From an uncultured Erysipelotrichaceae bacterium (lineage in GTDB: Bacteria > Bacillota_I > Bacilli_A > Erysipelotrichales > Erysipelotrichaceae): a stretch of 64,000 bases of DNA. The stretch is taken from assembly GCA_903789495.1 (NCBI GenBank), contig CAIFEQ010000003.1:59785-123784 (forward strand). Reading direction: 5' to 3'. Both the position numbers and the translations under genes were made by a program. The notes under the pieces were generated by a model. It was not told the origin of the DNA and did not search any database. It saw only the letters and a program-made list of their open reading frames with translations. Below are positions 18,681 through 27,453 of this stretch, piece after piece; positions within the stretch are counted from its first letter, which is position 1; each line of letters starts with the position of its first letter.

Positions 18681-18921
18681 CTAAATGTGCCAGTTCAGCT
18701 GCATGCATGACTAATATTTTTTATCCTTATTTTCATGAATGAACACCTGAAGCCTCCGGCAAATTTCACGATAAGAATAATTCAGCATCTCCAAGATCAT
18801 TTAGTTTCAATTTGATCATTTTTAGCATTTTGATCAAATTAAAATCCTAATGAGCCAATTGGCACAGTAAAATTCCTGAACCTGTGATCTCAGAAACTGC
18901 CGGCTCTTCCGTCATTAATTT
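18681..18921. other. AT-rich spacer with a perfect 10-bp inverted repeat
   Basis: No gene recognised here. AATTTGATCA (18809-18818) and TGATCAAATT (18831-18840) form a perfect inverted repeat around 12 nt, and TTTTGATCA-like words recur nearby. The low GC of the arms argues against a terminator, so it could be a regulator site or a relic of a lost element. Confidence 0.35.
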
Positions 18922-20304
18922 TTATGCTTCCGGTGTGTAGAGCAGTGACAGATTATCCTCTCTTTCCGCATCCATGAACAGCGGCATGCGGTCTGTTCCC
19001 TCGTCCGTTTCGATGCCCGCCTGCAGCATTGCGGACAGCAGTTCCTGGTACGGCAGAGACAGCTGAACCGTAACGGTACCCTTTTCGTTCTTGGCAATTC
19101 CGGTCAGGTCCAGATCCGTCACAATCCTTTCCCTTGTTCCGTCTTCTTCTGTGACATACAGGACCAGTTTTTCTTCGGCAAAGTACACCGGACAGGTACC
19201 GTCATTGGTCACTGTCAGCGTGACGCTGGAGCCCTGACTGGTTTTAGAAAGCCTTGCCCTGGAGACACGGTATCTTGGACCGACATACCGCAGCAGATCC
19301 TGTGCATTTTCGGCAGCCTGTTCATCGAGAGACACTTCCTGCGGAATCATTGGTCCGATAAAGGTCATATGAGATTCCTGGACCAGTTTCTTTGTGACAT
19401 CATAGGAGTCTCCCAGCATCTCGTTCATGGAAGTACCGCTGGTAAACTCGCCGCCCACCGGTGCCTGTTCCCAGATTTCCGGCACGGCTGTCAGCGCCTC
19501 CCCGGTCTGCTCAAACGTACCGCCTTCCGCAATCCAGGTCAGCCATTCCTCCGTATCATCCGGATCACCGGTCATATCGTTGTAGACACCGGCACCCTCG
19601 GGAAGAACCGAGAACGGTCGCCGCATCAGCAGTCTGGCACGGTCAAAAGCTTCCGTATAGGCATCCACATAGGCCTGCTGTACTTCCGTATCCGGAAAGG
19701 CCGGCAGGCTTTCATCTTCACTCAGCATATGCCATTCCCCCCAGTGTCCCAGGGAACCGATCTCCACATAGGCCGCGAAGGAATCTGCTTCCGCCCAGTC
19801 TGCCAGAGCTTCAACCGCCTTCCGATGCGCCTCGATCAGGATCGGATTGGCATAATCCGGGCAGTAGCCCTTGCCATAGGCATTGTCATAGTCTGTACCG
19901 TCTCCGGTCTGCTCGTAAAGCCAGTCCGGAATATCCCGATGCGCCGTATCCCCGGGACGGTCTAACACCAGACGGAGCACCATGTGCTTGCCCATCGCCT
20001 TCCACTTTGCAATGTGGTACGTTTCCTCAATTGTGGAAAAATCAAAGACACCCTCCTGCGGTTCAATGTCCCGCAGGGTCACTTCGACATAGACCAGACT
20101 GGTACTGGCACAGAGTTCTTCATTCTGGCCATCCGGGGCATAGCCTGCATAAGGTACCGCAAGTACTTCATCCGTGGCGGCATAGGAAAGCACCTTTCCC
20201 TTCCCCCTTGCGGAGAACAGGCAGGCCAGGGCTATGGCAGATCCTGCCAGAATCAGCAGGATCCGATCTTTCTTCTTCTCAGCCATACTCGATTTCTCTT
20301 TCAA
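18922..20304 (-). CDS. Exported DUF4832-type protein, glycoside-hydrolase-like
   Basis: 460 aa. A basic N-terminus and one hydrophobic helix (about residues 14-30) give a signal peptide or membrane anchor. The rest looks like a TIM-barrel resembling family 42-type hydrolases, annotated as DUF4832: LVYVEVTLRDIEPQEGVFDFSTIEETYHIAKWKAMGKHMVLRLVLD, then YVEIGSLGHWGEWHM, where the Glu residues could be catalytic. A C-terminal beta domain of about 110 residues follows. Start TTG 20304 has GGGAG 5 nt upstream; ATG 20286 is an alternative. Enzymatic activity is unproven and the substrate is unknown. Divergent from the TetR gene. Confidence 0.75.
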   Translation of the reverse strand: MKEKSSMAEKKKDRILLILAGSAIALACLFSARGKGKVLSYAATDEVLAVPYAGYAPDGQNEELCASTSLVYVEVTLRDIEPQEGVFDFSTIEETYHIAKWKAMGKHMVLRLVLDRPGDTAHRDIPDWLYEQTGDGTDYDNAYGKGYCPDYANPILIEAHRKAVEALADWAEADSFAAYVEIGSLGHWGEWHMLSEDESLPAFPDTEVQQAYVDAYTEAFDRARLLMRRPFSVLPEGAGVYNDMTGDPDDTEEWLTWIAEGGTFEQTGEALTAVPEIWEQAPVGGEFTSGTSMNEMLGDSYDVTKKLVQESHMTFIGPMIPQEVSLDEQAAENAQDLLRYVGPRYRVSRARLSKTSQGSSVTLTVTNDGTCPVYFAEEKLVLYVTEEDGTRERIVTDLDLTGIAKNEKGTVTVQLSLPYQELLSAMLQAGIETDEGTDRMPLFMDAEREDNLSLLYTPEA

Positions 20305-20448
20305 ATGTACTCCCGGCAGGAGGAAAGCGGAACAGCTGTTTTCCCACGCAGAAAGACAAAGCTGTGTCAGATGCTTCCCTTGTGTCCATTATTCCTCACA
20401 TGGTAATATGCGACTGTAAGAGCAGGCATTTTGCCTGGGAGGATTCTC

Positions 20449-21060
20449 ATGGTTCCTGCAAAGACCACCCATCAGAAGACCGGAAACAGCAGTCCGGCAC
20501 ACACCAACCGGCGGATCACCCGGACCCGGCAGGCCATCCGCAGTGCTTTCACCGACATGATCTGTGAGATGGATTATGAAAAGATCACCATCAAGGAACT
20601 GACGGAAAGAGCCGGCGTCAACAGGAAGACCTTTTACCTCCATTACAGTTCTCTGGATGATCTGCTGAGTGAGATGCAGAGCGAAATGAGCGCCCGCTTC
20701 ATGGACCGGATCAAGGATCTCAAGCCGCCTTATGACATGGACAAGATCACCCGGGCCTTTTATCTGAGCATGGAGGAATCCGGCCGTTTCGGAGAACGCC
20801 TGGCCTGCAGCGGCGACTATCATTACATCAACCGCCGCATGGTCAATGCCATCATGCGGGATACCTGGAAAGAAGAGAATGCCGGGGCCAAGGACCCCTG
20901 GCTGCAGAATATCATCATGGCCTATGTCTCCCAGTCAACACTGGCCATCTACCGGCAGTGGGTGGCGGATCAGAAACGCATTCCGCTGGAGGACATCATT
21001 CAGACCACCATCACCCTGGTCTGCAATGGCCTGGATACCTGGCTGAAGACCTCCCGCTGA
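20449..21060 (+). CDS. TetR/AcrR family transcriptional regulator
   Basis: 203 aa. The N-terminal HTH is clear: TRQAIRSAFTDMICEMDYEKITIKELTERAGVNRKTFYLHYSSLDDLL, the form common in Firmicute TetR proteins. The C-terminal ligand domain is not specific enough to name an effector. ATG 20449 is preferred because GGGAGGA precedes it; the frame is open to 20431. It could control the divergent DUF4832 gene or the convergent hydrolase-flavodoxin pair. Confidence 0.88.
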   Translation: MVPAKTTHQKTGNSSPAHTNRRITRTRQAIRSAFTDMICEMDYEKITIKELTERAGVNRKTFYLHYSSLDDLLSEMQSEMSARFMDRIKDLKPPYDMDKITRAFYLSMEESGRFGERLACSGDYHYINRRMVNAIMRDTWKEENAGAKDPWLQNIIMAYVSQSTLAIYRQWVADQKRIPLEDIIQTTITLVCNGLDTWLKTSR

Positions 21061-21076
21061 CTCTAAGCAGAAACAG

Positions 21077-21116
21077 AAAAACGGTCCAGTCTTCCCCGTG
21101 AAGTCCGGACCGTTTT
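21077..21116. terminator. Bidirectional terminator
   Basis: AAAAACGGTCC and GGACCGTTTTT form an 11-bp stem around 18 nt. Runs of A and T on either side allow termination of both the TetR gene (+) and the hydrolase gene (-), which converge here. Confidence 0.85.
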
Positions 21117-21132
21117 TCTGTACCCTTCTGAT

Positions 21133-22107
21133 TTATCCCAGATACCGGCGGTAAAACGCTTCGATCTTATCGAAGGGAATCTTGTCGGAATCATACAGAT
21201 CCGTATGCGTTGCGCCCGGGACCAGCACGAATTCCTTATTGTTCCCTTTCAGATGCGAGAAGGCTTCTTTCCCGAAATACAGGGAGTGTGCCTTTTCACC
21301 ATGGATCATGAGCACGGCACTCTGAATCTCCTCACTGTACTGCAGGATCGGCATGGACAGCAGGCCCAGATCCGAGGTTGTATTCCAGCCGCCATTCGGA
21401 TTGACCGCCCGGGGATGATAGCCATGTCCCCGGTAGTACGCCACATAGTCCTTCTGAAACTGCGGCGCGTCCTCCGGTGCCTGCTGTGGCAGACCGCCGT
21501 TTCGGGCATAGGTACCGCTGCGGTAATCTTCGGTACGCTGGGCATTCAGGGCCTTTTTCTTTTCATAACGCTGTTTTGGCGAATCTTGACTGTCAAAGTA
21601 GCCGTTTCTGGTCAGCCGCGTCATATCATACATGGTTGACACAACGGTTGCCTTGATCCTGGTGTCCAGGGCCGCTGTATTCAGTGCCATGCCGCCCCAG
21701 CCGCAGATGCCGAGAATGCCAATCCGCTCCGGATCCACATTGTCCTGTACCGACAGGAAGTCGACCGCAGCCTGAAAATCTTCGGTGGCCAGATCGGCCG
21801 ACATGACGTTTCTCACCCGGCCGCCGCTCTCACCGGTGTAGGAAGGATCAAATGCCATGGTCAGGAAACCGCGCTCGGCCAGTGTCTGGGCATAATAGCC
21901 GCTGGCCTGTTCCTTGACCGCCCCGAAAGGACCGCACACGGCAATCCCGGCCAGTCTGCCGGTGTACGTTTTCGGTGTATACAGATCGGCTGCCAGGGTA
22001 ATGCCATAACGGTTGTGGAACGTCACCTTTCTGTGTTCGGTTCTTTCGCTTCTTGGAAATGTCTTATCCCATTCTTCTGTAAGATGCAGCTTCTCCTCTT
22101 CAAACAT
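21133..22107 (-). CDS. Alpha/beta hydrolase with Cys nucleophile motif
   Basis: 324 aa. The fold is clear: the oxyanion region AVCGPFGAVKEQASGYY, AFDPSYTGESGG, a nucleophile elbow GICGWGGMA, and late acid and base candidates (MIHGEKAHS, GATHTDLYD). The elbow is G-x-C-x-G, with Cys rather than Ser, as in dienelactone hydrolases. Start ATG 22107 follows AGAGAGG; the longer frame to 22143 begins 4 bp inside the flavodoxin stop region. It is downstream of a flavodoxin gene in the same direction. Substrate unknown. Confidence 0.82.
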   Translation of the reverse strand: MFEEEKLHLTEEWDKTFPRSERTEHRKVTFHNRYGITLAADLYTPKTYTGRLAGIAVCGPFGAVKEQASGYYAQTLAERGFLTMAFDPSYTGESGGRVRNVMSADLATEDFQAAVDFLSVQDNVDPERIGILGICGWGGMALNTAALDTRIKATVVSTMYDMTRLTRNGYFDSQDSPKQRYEKKKALNAQRTEDYRSGTYARNGGLPQQAPEDAPQFQKDYVAYYRGHGYHPRAVNPNGGWNTTSDLGLLSMPILQYSEEIQSAVLMIHGEKAHSLYFGKEAFSHLKGNNKEFVLVPGATHTDLYDSDKIPFDKIEAFYRRYLG

Positions 22108-22139
22108 GTCTTTACCTCTCTGCTCTTTCTGTACGCACT

Positions 22140-22646
22140 TCATTCTTCTTTCAGCAGCCTGACGACATCATCCGTAAACGCATCCACCAGCGGTTCCGGC
22201 GTGACCATCCGATCTCCGCCGCCAGAATCAAATCTGACCTGCAGGGACAGCGGGAAGACGGCACCCGCGCATTCCTTTTCCATGTCCCTGATCACGTGGC
22301 CCGGCCAGCCGCCGTTCGTCATGAACGGAATCACGGTTTTCCCCTGCCAGTTCTGTCCATGCAGGAAGGTATGAACGGCCGGGGCCATGGTAAACCACCA
22401 GGTCGGTGTCCCGACAGCAATCACATCATAACCGCTGAGATCAGCAGACAGCGGCCGGATCGCCGGCATGAAGCCGCTTTCCACTTCCTGCTGCCCCTGG
22501 GCAACCACATCATCATAGGAACCCTGATACGGGGTCACGGTCTCAATCCGTTCCAGATCTGCGTCAGCCGCCGCAGCCCGCTTTTCGGCAATTCTCCTGG
22601 TATTGCCCCTGGCCCAGGAATAATAGACCACAAGCATCTTTTTCAT
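22140..22646 (-). CDS. Flavodoxin
   Basis: 168 aa. The N-terminal MLVVYYSWARGNTRRIAEK holds the FMN phosphate loop (S/T-x-T-G-x-T variant SWARGNT). GTPTWWFTMAPAVHTFL gives the isoalloxazine-stacking Trp, and MTNGGWPGH the third FMN loop. A soluble electron carrier or small quinone/nitro reductase partner. It probably forms an operon with the downstream hydrolase. It is divergent from an aldo/keto reductase, fitting the redox theme of the region. Confidence 0.88.
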   Translation of the reverse strand: MKKMLVVYYSWARGNTRRIAEKRAAAADADLERIETVTPYQGSYDDVVAQGQQEVESGFMPAIRPLSADLSGYDVIAVGTPTWWFTMAPAVHTFLHGQNWQGKTVIPFMTNGGWPGHVIRDMEKECAGAVFPLSLQVRFDSGGGDRMVTPEPLVDAFTDDVVRLLKEE

Positions 22647-22882
22647 AACCCATCCTCCTGTTTTTCAGTTCCGGTTCCCGGTTTCGGAAGCCATTGCCAG
22701 GCACTCTCCGGGCCCGTACTTTCCGCTTCCGACTGCATTCTACCGGCGCTGTCTACGGCCTACGACATCAGGAAAACCGGGAATGCGGAATATGCCACAG
22801 ATTCCCGGCCGGTGTGGTGTAACGAGACCGGCGGGCAAAGTATGATGCAGACGGACAGAAAGGGAAACAGGGAGGAACAGAA

Positions 22883-23734
22883 ATGGAATACTTCACACTG
22901 AATGACGGAAACAGAATCCCGGCTGTCGGCTTCGGCGTCTTCCTGATTCCGAATGACGGTTCGACCTATGATGCCGTGCGCATGGCCCTGAAAGCGGGTT
23001 ACCGGCACATCGATACAGCGGCTGCCTATTTCAATGAAGAAGAAGTCGGCAGAGCCGTACGGGATTCCGGAATTCCCCGCAGCGAAATCTTCATCACAAG
23101 CAAGCTCTGGCTGCAGGACTACGGCTATGAGGCCGCAGGCAGAGGGATTGAGACTTCCCTGCAGAAACTGGAAACGGACTACATCGATCTCTACCTGCTG
23201 CACCAGCCCTATTTCGATGTCCCCGGTGCCTGGAAAGCGCTGGAGGAAGCAAAGGCCGCCGGCAAATTGCGTTCGATCGGCGTGAGCAACATGTCGCCGA
23301 AGCTCTTTCAAAAATTCGTGCCGCAGTTTGCCGTCAGACCGGCCGTGAATCAGGTGGAATACAACCCCTTCTGCCAGCAGAAGGAACTGCGGAAGTCGAT
23401 GGAGCCGGATCAGATCCGGATGGAAGCCTATTATCCGCTTGGCCACGGCAGCCAGGCCCTGCTGCAGCAGCCTCTGTTACAGCAGCTGGCACAGAAATAC
23501 GGAAAGACCCCGGCCCAGATCATCCTCCGTTTTGCCGTGCAGGAAGGTGTCGTGGTCCTGCCGAAGTCTCTCAACCCGGTCCATATGGCAGAAAATCTGG
23601 ATCTCTTTGACTTCCGGCTGGAAGATCAGGAAAGAGAGGAAATCCGCCGCCTCGATACGGGGAAAGGCAGCCATGACGCGGATCAGCCGGGGCTGGGGGA
23701 AAAACTGCTGCAGGCCTTTAAGGTACATGACTGA
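22883..23734 (+). CDS. Aldo/keto reductase (AKR 1)
   Basis: 283 aa, full length for the AKR5-like family of cytosolic NADPH-dependent carbonyl reductases. The catalytic tetrad is visible: D in RHIDTAAAYFNEE (with Y), K in FITSKLWLQDYG, and H in DLYLLHQPYFD. The C-terminal cofactor loop reads VVLPKSLNPVHMAENL. AGGGAGGAACAG precedes the ATG. The downstream lactonase gene begins 16 nt after the stop, so the pair is an operon. The physiological carbonyl substrate is unknown. Confidence 0.93.
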   Translation: MEYFTLNDGNRIPAVGFGVFLIPNDGSTYDAVRMALKAGYRHIDTAAAYFNEEEVGRAVRDSGIPRSEIFITSKLWLQDYGYEAAGRGIETSLQKLETDYIDLYLLHQPYFDVPGAWKALEEAKAAGKLRSIGVSNMSPKLFQKFVPQFAVRPAVNQVEYNPFCQQKELRKSMEPDQIRMEAYYPLGHGSQALLQQPLLQQLAQKYGKTPAQIILRFAVQEGVVVLPKSLNPVHMAENLDLFDFRLEDQEREEIRRLDTGKGSHDADQPGLGEKLLQAFKVHD

Positions 23735-23750
23735 AAGGAGAACAAGGAAC

Positions 23751-24719
23751 ATGGAAAGTCTGACTTATCCGGCAAAGCGGTCTGTCTGGCCGCTTCCGGA
23801 AACGGAAAAGAATCTGCCGACCGTAACGGCCGAACTGTTTGCGGAAATCCCGATGCAGGATGTTCCGCCCGGACGGAATATCCTGGAAGGCATCTGCTTT
23901 GACCGCCAGGGGGACATGTACCTGGTGGACTGTCCCATGGGACGGATCTACAATGTTGACATGCCCCAGGGTACCGTGCATCTGTTCAGACAGCTGCCGG
24001 AGCATATGGCCCCGAGTGCCGTCAAGATCCATCAGGATGGCCGGCTCTTTGTGACCATCGCAGCTTCGGAACAGGGATCGATGATCCTGGTCCTGGATCC
24101 CGAGACGGGCGAAATCATGAAACGCATCTGGGAAAACAACGGCCACATGATTGACGACATGGTCTTCGATGCCCGAGGCGGCTTCTACTGCACGGATCTG
24201 GAAGGTACCGCCTATGATCCCTGTGCCGGGATCTTCTACATTGAACCGGATGAGAAAACCGTGCATCCCTTCATCCCTGCCGGCATGGCTGCAACCAACG
24301 GAATCGGCTTAAGCCGGGATGGCCGGAATCTGTATGTCACCGAATTCAGCAGAGCCCTGCTGCACCGCATCGGACTGTCAGAAGACGGTCTGTCACCCGC
24401 CCCCTGTGAGTCCAATGTGCTCTATCATTTCACCGGCTACGAAGGACCGGATTCCCTGTGCATGGACGAGGACGAAAATCTTTATGTGGCCATGTGCAGT
24501 CAGGGACGCTTCCTGATCTTCAGCCGCTGCGGCGTGCCCATCGGCCAGATCCTGATCCCCGGCCGGGAGGAAGGCAGAATGCTCAAGTCCACACACATTC
24601 AGATCCGTCCCGGTACCCGGGAAGCCTACATGTGCACCGCTGACATGCAGACCGGCAGGTCAGCCATCTACCGCGCTGAGGTATTTGCCCACCCCTTCCC
24701 CAGCTACCAGTATCAGTAA
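23751..24719 (+). CDS. SMP-30/gluconolactonase-like beta-propeller lactonase
   Basis: 322 aa beta-propeller with repeated blades: LEGICFDRQGDMYLVDCPMGRIY, DDMVFDARGGFYCTDLEG, NGIGLSRDGRNLYVTEFS, DSLCMDEDENLYVAMCSQG. Acidic residues after NILEG, and the later TNG and D positions, fit the metal site of SMP-30/Drp35-type lactonases. An out-of-frame extension upstream overlaps AKR 1 and is ignored; ATG 23751 follows GAAAGGAG. Pairing with an aldo/keto reductase suggests oxidation and reduction of a sugar or other lactone-forming carbonyl. Lactonase activity is inferred from the family. Confidence 0.85.
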   Translation: MESLTYPAKRSVWPLPETEKNLPTVTAELFAEIPMQDVPPGRNILEGICFDRQGDMYLVDCPMGRIYNVDMPQGTVHLFRQLPEHMAPSAVKIHQDGRLFVTIAASEQGSMILVLDPETGEIMKRIWENNGHMIDDMVFDARGGFYCTDLEGTAYDPCAGIFYIEPDEKTVHPFIPAGMAATNGIGLSRDGRNLYVTEFSRALLHRIGLSEDGLSPAPCESNVLYHFTGYEGPDSLCMDEDENLYVAMCSQGRFLIFSRCGVPIGQILIPGREEGRMLKSTHIQIRPGTREAYMCTADMQTGRSAIYRAEVFAHPFPSYQYQ

Positions 24720-24724
24720 CCCCT

Positions 24725-24764
24725 GACGGCAGAAACCGCTGAACGGTCTCCGCCGTCTTTTTTT
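24725..24764 (+). terminator. Terminator of the AKR 1/lactonase operon
   Basis: GACGGC pairs with GCCGTC, followed directly by seven T residues, 5 nt after the lactonase stop. Confidence 0.8.
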
Positions 24765-24772
24765 CCTGTATC

Positions 24773-24800
24773 GAAAAAACTCCGGATCCGCTCCGGAGTT
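24773..24800 (-). terminator. Terminator of the minus-strand redox cluster
   Basis: The minus strand reads AACTCCGGAGCGGATCCGGA, with the arm closing as GTT and six T residues, 7 nt after the stop of AKR 2. It marks the 3' end of the same-strand cluster that starts near 30.6 kb. Confidence 0.85.
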
Positions 24801-24807
24801 CCTCTGA

Positions 24808-25920
24808 TTAATGCCAGTTCTTCAGCGTCTGGTCGGCTTCGGCCAGGAGGTCGGGCACATCCGTCCCTTTCACCAGACCGGCACACCTGCCGCAGTGATC
24901 GCAGTCGGCGGCCTTGCCATAGCCATCCAGGAAGATGTCATAGTAGACCGGCGTGTTGACCACCTTGCCGTCGTTGACGACGGCCTTGCGTTCATTCAGC
25001 ATCTGCACAATCCGCCGGATGCCGATCTTCTTCGGGCAGACCTCTTCTGCCTTCCGGAAGTCTTCCGGCTGATACGGCATGGTGGCCCGGATCGCTTTCT
25101 GCACTTCTGCGATGACAGCGTGTTCCTGCGCATTCAGCGGTTCAAAGTTCTCCATGTAGGAGAGATTGTCGTTCATCTGCGCCTCATCCGACATGCCGGA
25201 AAGAACCATATACGTGTTATCCAGGCTGGCCGCAAAGCGGATGCCCCAGGACGATACGGACAAATCCGGATCGACTGCCTTCATCTTTGCCGTCAGATCA
25301 GCCGGCAGGGCCGAGAGGTTGCCGCCCTTCAGCGGTTCCATGACGATGACCGGCTTGCCATGCCTGCGGCAGACCTCATAGTTTTCCCTGGAGGCCACAA
25401 ACGGCGAATCCCAGTCGAAGTAGTTCAGCTGCAGCTGGACAAACTCCAGCTCGGGATGCTCGGTCAGAATCTGATCCAGCAGCTCCGGACTGTCGTGATA
25501 GGACATGCCGATGTGTCTGGTCTTTCCTTCTGCCTTCAGCTTCTGCAGGGCCCCGACCAGATCATACTTCTGAACCGTGGCATACTCATGACGGTTCACC
25601 GCATGCAGCCAGTAATAATCCACATGATCCGTGCCCAGCCGGTCCAGCTGTTCCTGGAAGATGTCAAAGAACTGCTGCTGACTCTGGATCATGAAGACCG
25701 GCGACTTGGTCGTGATGGTGAAGGAATCTCTGGGATACCGTTTCACCAGGGCCTCTTTCAGGACCTTCTCACTGTTGCCGTTGTGATACACGTAGGAGGT
25801 GTCAAAGTACGTAAATCCTTTTGCCATGAAGGTATCAACCATGCGGTTCAGCACCTCCATGTTGATGCGGCCGCTGCCGTCAGCGGGCAGACGCATGCAG
25901 CCAAAGCCAAGTTTTTTCAT
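24808..25920 (-). CDS. Aldo/keto reductase with C-terminal Cys motif (AKR 2)
   Basis: 370 aa. N-terminal AKR barrel: GFGCMRLP, YFDTSYVYHNG (D and Y), TITTKSPV (K), DYYWLHAVN (H). The extra C-terminal domain (residues about 285-370) matches the ferredoxin-like extension of MdrB/YghZ-type predicted oxidoreductases, but only one short Cys cluster, CDHCGRC, plus the upstream EEVCPKK Cys remain. The usual full CxxCxxCxxxCP set is not present. Whether it still binds an Fe-S cluster is doubtful. A separate two-cluster ferredoxin is encoded in the same run (27454-27792). Confidence 0.9.
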   Translation of the reverse strand: MKKLGFGCMRLPADGSGRINMEVLNRMVDTFMAKGFTYFDTSYVYHNGNSEKVLKEALVKRYPRDSFTITTKSPVFMIQSQQQFFDIFQEQLDRLGTDHVDYYWLHAVNRHEYATVQKYDLVGALQKLKAEGKTRHIGMSYHDSPELLDQILTEHPELEFVQLQLNYFDWDSPFVASRENYEVCRRHGKPVIVMEPLKGGNLSALPADLTAKMKAVDPDLSVSSWGIRFAASLDNTYMVLSGMSDEAQMNDNLSYMENFEPLNAQEHAVIAEVQKAIRATMPYQPEDFRKAEEVCPKKIGIRRIVQMLNERKAVVNDGKVVNTPVYYDIFLDGYGKAADCDHCGRCAGLVKGTDVPDLLAEADQTLKNWH

Positions 25921-25948
25921 CTTGTTCTCCTTCCGGTCTGTACAGGCC

Positions 25949-26602
25949 TTATGGTTCGGATGCCGGTTCCAGTTCTGTCTCCTCTCCGGCCGCCAGGATC
26001 AGGCGGTTGGGCGCGGCGAACTGTTCCGCAATCTGCTGGTCAAAAATCCTGTGGGCAGACATGTGATACGGGATATTGTGCCGGGCACCGATCAGGGCGG
26101 CGCATTCTGACGCTTCCTGCAGACCCATGTTGTACACCCCGTCACAGCAGAGAAAGGCATAATCGATGGACCGGGCAGCCAGCTGCTGCATGCCCGGCAC
26201 GCGGGAGGTATCGCCGGAGACATAGATCCGGATCTGCCGATCCCCCGCCGGCAGTTCCAGGACATAGCCGACGCAGCGCTTCCGGCTGTGCAGCGGATTG
26301 CCGCCGGCTTCCACCGCCTGCACGCGGACAAAGCCGCAGTCGAAGCTTTGATACCGGCCGCCGGCCAGGGCTTCCTTCCAGGAGATGATCCGGCAGTCCT
26401 GATTCCGCTTCTGAATCCGGTCGATGCCGCAGTGATCATAGTGACCATGGGTCATCAGGATCAGATCAGCCGGCCGGTCATAGCCTTCCCCGGCATAGGG
26501 GTCGATGTAGATGACCCTGTCTTCCCGGGTGATGATCCGGATGCTGGCCTGGCCCTGATACAGGAGTCTAGGTTTGCGCTTCTCTGCCGGATCACTGGTC
26601 AT
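25949..26602 (-). CDS. MBL-fold metallo-hydrolase (UlaG/UPF0173-like)
   Basis: 217 aa. The zinc motif THGHYDHCG (HxHxDH) is at about residues 50-58, followed by metal-site residues in YVSGDTSRVP and NIPYHMSAHR. Small size and the N-terminal QGQASIRIITREDRVIYIDPY match the UlaG/UPF0173 branch, whose members include lactonases and phosphodiesterases. Its start overlaps the end of the RibD-like gene by 11 bp, so they are coupled. Possible role: lactone or ester hydrolysis alongside the reductases; unproven. Confidence 0.87.
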   Translation of the reverse strand: MTSDPAEKRKPRLLYQGQASIRIITREDRVIYIDPYAGEGYDRPADLILMTHGHYDHCGIDRIQKRNQDCRIISWKEALAGGRYQSFDCGFVRVQAVEAGGNPLHSRKRCVGYVLELPAGDRQIRIYVSGDTSRVPGMQQLAARSIDYAFLCCDGVYNMGLQEASECAALIGARHNIPYHMSAHRIFDQQIAEQFAAPNRLILAAGEETELEPASEP

Positions 26603-27320
26603 GATTCACTTTGTAGCGCAGCCAGACCCCGTCTCCTTCGGTCCGCTGCACATCCAGCAACTGGAAGGTCACCGGCGTATCATCGCTCAGCCCTTCCCGC
26701 TCCATGAACAGGGTCTGGGTCTTGACGGACCCGTCGGCCGCCGGGTTGACGATCAGGCTGACCTCATCACAGTATCCCTTCTGGATGAAGGACCAGTTCA
26801 GAACGGCACCGCCGCCCAGCATCAGTATCTGAATGCCGAATTCGTCCTTCAGCTTCTGCAGCATCTGATCGTAGTCATAGCGGTCTCTGCCGGCGACGAT
26901 ATAGGAGATGCCAAGCCGGCGCAGGAAGGCCTTGTAGTCATTGGACGCCTTCTCGGTCAGGACTTCCAGGACATCGGCGGTCGTGTCGTGATAATGCAGC
27001 ACATGATCCTGCCAGCCCAGCCTGCCCGAGGGATCAATCGAGACATAGTACATATCACTCTTCCGGGCCACATAGTCTCCCGCTGTCACCTTTGGTGAAC
27101 CGGGGATCAGAGCCGGTCTGGCGTACAGCGTGAAATTATCATCGGTGGTGACCCGGCCGGACAGCCAGCCCTGGTGCTGATAAAAGCGGTCTTTCCCGAA
27201 CGCAATCCGGTAAAACGCTTGTCCGGCTTTCTCGCTGGCTTCGGTCTCCATATAGCGGCCCATGATTTTTCCATCCAGGGAAATGCTCATATGGCAGAAA
27301 ATATAAGGTCTGTCAGGCAT
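26592..27320 (-). CDS. RibD C-terminal/dihydrofolate-reductase-fold reductase
   Basis: 242 aa. The start MPDRPYIFCHMSISLDGKIMG and the later LMLGGGAVLNWSFIQKGYCDEVSLIVNPAADG are the two hallmarks of the RibD_C family, NADPH reductases acting in riboflavin synthesis or, when stand-alone as here, on unknown substrates. An upstream ORF extension is rejected because AAGGAG precedes the ATG at 27320. It overlaps the MBL gene by 11 bp. No other riboflavin genes are nearby, so a riboflavin role is unlikely. Confidence 0.88.
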   Translation of the reverse strand: MPDRPYIFCHMSISLDGKIMGRYMETEASEKAGQAFYRIAFGKDRFYQHQGWLSGRVTTDDNFTLYARPALIPGSPKVTAGDYVARKSDMYYVSIDPSGRLGWQDHVLHYHDTTADVLEVLTEKASNDYKAFLRRLGISYIVAGRDRYDYDQMLQKLKDEFGIQILMLGGGAVLNWSFIQKGYCDEVSLIVNPAADGSVKTQTLFMEREGLSDDTPVTFQLLDVQRTEGDGVWLRYKVNHDQ

Positions 27321-27453
27321 GGTGTTTTCGTTCTCCTTTCTTCCGGTTCCGCTTTCCGTATCTTCCTCTTTACTGTAGAAAAAGCAGTCTGCGGGCATCA
27401 CAACAAGGCAGTGCACTCTGGGGTTTATGCCTCAGACGGGCAGAAAATGTGGC

